The notes under the pieces were generated by a model, which saw only the letters and a program-made list of their open reading frames with translations, had not been told where the DNA came from and did no database searches. The position numbers and the translations under genes are program-made. Source: Pirellulales bacterium (GTDB lineage Bacteria > Planctomycetota > Planctomycetia > Pirellulales > JAICIG01). Taken from it: a stretch of DNA of 6,796 nt. Shown piece after piece: positions 6,145-6,796 of this stretch. The stretch spans positions 1 to 6,796 of the forward strand of contig JAICIG010000426.1 in NCBI GenBank assembly GCA_025924495.1, in the 5' to 3' direction. The stretch's first letter is position 1; every line of letters begins with the position of its first letter.

Positions 6145-6229
6145 CCGCAAGGACCGCTGACAGCGCTTTGCTGCTCGCCCTTTCGGCCTCTTTTGCAAAC
6201 ATTGGGGTCGTGTCGAGCGGAGGGCCGCC

Positions 6230-6796
6230 ATGAGTTGCAACTCAAGCAGCGGGGCTTTAGCCAACGGCTTTGTTCGCGAGGATCGCAAGGCCGTAGCCGA
6301 CTTACGCGCGGCGCTCGAATCGGCGGTTGCCGGCGGCGAAGTTGCCGACGTACCGAAAGGACACGCCCCGACGATCGCCGATTGGACGATCGCAGTCAAA
6401 TCGCCGCGTGCGAAAACACGTTATTTCGGCGACTATGAGTTGCTGGAGGAGATTGCGCGAGGCGGCATGGGCGTTGTGTTCAAGGCGCGTCATACGAAAA
6501 TCAATCGGCTCGTGGCGCTGAAGATGATTCTCGGGGGCGAATTGGCATCCAGCGACGAGGTGTTGCGCTTCCATATTGAGGCCGAGGCCGCCGCTAAGCT
6601 TAGCCATGCGAACATCGTGCCGATTTACGAGGTCGGTCAAATTGATGGACAGCATTATTTCACGATGCGGTTGATCCAGGGCGAGAGTCTGGCGGAGCGT
6701 ATCGCGCGGGGGCCGCTCGAGCCGTGTTGCGCCGCTGCGCTGTTGCATTGTGTTGCCGAGGCGATTCAGCACGCCCACGAACACGGCGTCATTCAC
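6230..6796 (+). CDS. Hanks-type Ser/Thr protein kinase (PknB-like), N-terminal part
   Basis: The frame is open from the ATG at 6230 to the window end (189 residues) and stops just before the HRD catalytic loop: the last residues, HAHEHGVIH, normally continue as RDLKP. GGAGG (6219-6223) lies 6 nt before the ATG. Residues 1-66 form an N-terminal extension without a recognised domain. The kinase fold begins at FGDYELLEEIARGGMGVVFKA (66-86), whose glycine loop includes G78, G79 and G81. The ATP-binding lysine is K98 in VALK, and its helix-C partner is probably E117 in RFHIEAEAAAKLSHANIV. HYFTMRLIQGESL (142-154) is the hinge region. It phosphorylates Ser/Thr of unknown targets. Planctomycete members often carry a membrane helix or repeat sensor after the kinase domain, which cannot be judged here. 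Context suggests a signalling role near the two-component genes. Confidence 0.93.
   Translation, partial: MSCNSSSGALANGFVREDRKAVADLRAALESAVAGGEVADVPKGHAPTIADWTIAVKSPRAKTRYFGDYELLEEIARGGMGVVFKARHTKINRLVALKMILGGELASSDEVLRFHIEAEAAAKLSHANIVPIYEVGQIDGQHYFTMRLIQGESLAERIARGPLEPCCAAALLHCVAEAIQHAHEHGVIH
6231..6244. repeat. Perfect 14-bp palindrome over the Ser/Thr kinase start codon
   Basis: TGAGTTGCAACTCA equals its own reverse complement and starts at the second base of the ATG at 6230. It could be an operator whose occupancy blocks transcription or initiation. As RNA it could make a 5-bp stem (TGAGT/ACTCA) with a TGCA loop next to the ribosome-binding site. It is not especially GC-rich, unlike the palindrome at 5702-5715. 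A perfect 14-bp palindrome has a fair chance of appearing once in a window this size, so only its position makes it notable. Confidence 0.5.

Noticed and set aside
6145..6229. Possible terminator after the lone receiver
   Set aside because: Only 3-4 bp stems are seen before a TCTTTT run, so a Rho-independent terminator is not supported.
5821..6399. Minus-strand open frame of 192 codons opposite the receiver and the Ser/Thr kinase start
   Set aside because: It crosses two well-supported genes on the other strand and encodes a low-complexity Ala/Arg-rich product.

Overview
The window reads as a high-GC bacterial chromosome segment, most likely from a planctomycete of the Pirellulales type. Three things suggest this: a secreted FG-GAP/VCBS-like protein of the sort abundant in that phylum, an inner-membrane-size hydrolase with a GIHHP loop, and a PknB-like Ser/Thr kinase with a GGMGVVFKA glycine loop and an FxxEAEAAAKLSH helix C. 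The assignment rests on protein style only; no rRNA or other marker is present.

Left part (1-2704). A gene running leftward off the window edge (1-295, minus strand) encodes the start of an exported FG-GAP/VCBS-like protein with a DxDxDG calcium loop. A 249-bp divergent region with a perfect 10-bp tandem repeat separates it from a rightward, apparently cytoplasmic serine beta-lactamase-family hydrolase (545-1675). A second rightward gene (1796-2704) encodes an exported alpha/beta-hydrolase with HGGGW and GGSAG motifs but no obvious histidine after the last strand.

Middle part (2705-5650). About 550 bp without a convincing gene carries a good sigma-70-like promoter candidate (2853-2880) and ends in a dense set of inverted and direct repeats. 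It leads into a two-component pair: a NarL/FixJ-type response regulator (3254-3901), then, 21 bp later, its probable partner, a membrane CHASE3-PAS-HisKA_3-HATPase histidine kinase (3923-5650). The regulator's only good Shine-Dalgarno sequence is 28 nt from its ATG, and a GC-rich hairpin fills all but 7 nt of that distance.

Right part (5651-6796). After a GC-rich palindromic spacer comes a stand-alone receiver domain (5779-6144) whose switch Thr/Ser is replaced by Asp. It is followed by the N-terminal 189 residues of a Hanks-type Ser/Thr kinase (6230 to the window end, cut just before the HRD catalytic loop), with a perfect 14-bp palindrome over its start codon.

Read together, 3254-6796 is a signalling island: sensor kinase and DNA-binding regulator, then a single-domain receiver and a Ser/Thr kinase in the same orientation. 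The first two look like an operon; a link between them and the last two genes is inference. I see no tRNA, rRNA, CRISPR array, insertion sequence or phage gene. I found no clear new system; the most unusual feature is the structured leader and start region of the response regulator.
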